Below, in pieces: positions 6,910 to 7,342 of a stretch of 7,342 nt of DNA. Both the position numbers and the translations under genes were made by a program. The DNA is from JAXHMM01 sp964528445. GTDB taxonomy: Bacteria; Bacteroidota; Rhodothermia; Balneolales; Balneolaceae. The notes below the pieces were generated by a model. The model saw only the letters and a list, made by a program, of their open reading frames with translations. It had not been told where the DNA came from and ran no database searches. The stretch lies in contig CAZGSL010000060.1 in the NCBI GenBank assembly GCA_964528445.1, positions 1-7,342 on the forward strand, given 5' to 3'. Each line of letters starts with the position of its first letter. The stretch's first letter is position 1.

Positions 6910-6914
6910 CCTCC
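6910..6914 (-). promoter_or_regulatory. Strong Shine-Dalgarno for the multicopper oxidase
   Basis: On the minus strand GGAGG (complement of 6910-6914) stands eight bases before the ATG at 6901. It is the clearest ribosome binding site in the window and fixes this start, which also begins an ideal signal peptide. The AT-rich stretch just upstream (about 6915-6950) is the likely promoter zone, but I cannot name -10/-35 boxes or an FNR/NnrR-type dyad in it. Confidence 0.75.
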
Positions 6915-7027
6915 GTTTAGAGATATTGGTAATAAAAATTTGGGTATTCGGTCGATGGGAACGCCGCCGGGCGTACAGTCCGTCCGCCGTAGTTGCCGCA
7001 GGGGACAGCCGTACGTCGGGCAGGCGC

Positions 7028-7342
7028 TCAGCCCAGCCTCGGAGGCGGCGGACTGGGCAGATAGGTGGGTCCTGCGACTCGGTTGGTGTCGGGCAGGTAG
7101 AATGTCAGTTGAATGGGATAGGAATGGGGATCGGGCATGCCGGTCATCTGCAGGGCCAGGGGATAGTAGTCCAGGTCCAGGAGGGTCTGATCGGTTTCCC
7201 CTTCGCGGTCGCTGCTGTCGGTGTTCAGCATGTTGCATACGTCCTCACCCGCGTTCTCGGCCGTGCAGGCGTCGGTCGCGAGCATCTCGACCAGGTTCCC
7301 CTCGAACATCTGGTATTCGATCATGGGGAGGATCGGCTGCAT
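7028..7342 (-). CDS. Hypothetical protein, C-terminal part (5' end probably outside window)
   Basis: A minus-strand frame is open from the right edge to TGA at 7030-7028 (104 codons). An ATG coincides exactly with the edge (7342-7340), so the true start could be this codon or lie outside. The visible part is acidic, has many Met residues, two Cys (C26 and C36 counted from the edge) and a Pro-rich tail ending in PSPPPPRLG. The middle reads LDLDYYPLALQMTG and HSYPIQLTFYLPDTN, like beta strands of an exported domain. No family is recognised. It lies 126 bases upstream of the multicopper oxidase on the same strand, so it may share its operon or regulation. The competing frame over 6888-7238 is rich in Arg/Pro/Ser and looks like a shadow. 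Confidence 0.55.
   Translation of the reverse strand: MQPILPMIEYQMFEGNLVEMLATDACTAENAGEDVCNMLNTDSSDREGETDQTLLDLDYYPLALQMTGMPDPHSYPIQLTFYLPDTNRVAGPTYLPSPPPPRLG

Noticed and set aside
7031..7058. GCCCAG...CTGGGC inverted repeat near the stop of the right-edge gene
   Set aside because: Six pairs around a 16-base loop inside the coding 3' end, with no T tract; explained by the Pro-rich tail codons.
1..7342. CRISPR arrays, tRNA or rRNA genes, insertion sequences, attachment sites
   Set aside because: No regularly spaced repeats, tRNA-like cloverleaf, rRNA signature, transposase motif or flanking target duplications were seen on either strand.

Overview
The window looks like chromosomal DNA of a Gram-negative bacterium with moderately high GC. 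Four proteins carry Sec signal peptides or look exported. Shine-Dalgarno signals are mostly weak, short AT-rich leaders precede several starts, and a TolB-type propeller is fused to an amidohydrolase. Together these suggest the Bacteroidota / Rhodothermota / Balneolota area. This placement is inference; no rRNA or marker gene is present.

Layout, left to right. (1) The window opens inside a minus-strand gene for an HPP-family integral membrane protein (start codon at 446; the 3' end lies off the window). (2) After a divergent intergenic region of about 176 bp comes a large plus-strand gene (623-3907). It encodes a secreted 1094-residue protein with an N-terminal PD40/TolB-like beta-propeller and a C-terminal imidazolonepropionase-like amidohydrolase. 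(3) A 196-bp gap holds a 28-codon plus-strand reading frame of unknown status, whose stop codon shares the palindrome CTAG with the stop of the next gene. (4) On the minus strand is a two-domain VOC ring-cleaving dioxygenase of the MhqO type (4104-5036), with two adjacent dyads just upstream of its start. (5) A strong minus-strand intrinsic terminator (5129-5162) closes the next unit. (6) That unit is a minus-strand cupredoxin pair: a NirK-like two-domain multicopper oxidase (5744-6901) followed 49 bp later by an auracyanin/azurin-like blue copper protein (5194-5694). (7) At the right edge lies the C-terminal part of an unrecognised minus-strand gene (7028-7342).

The functional centre is the cupredoxin pair. 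The small blue copper protein is a plausible electron shuttle for the larger enzyme in the periplasm. The larger enzyme keeps the type 1 Cys/His and type 2 His ligands of copper nitrite reductases. However, it has Gln at the usual axial Met position, lacks the catalytic second-shell His of NirK, and carries a Met-rich insertion beside the copper site. It may be a divergent nitrite reductase relative, or a copper oxidase with another substrate. The HPP protein belongs to a family that includes chloroplast nitrite transporters, but it lies about 5 kb away in a separate transcription unit, so any link is speculative.
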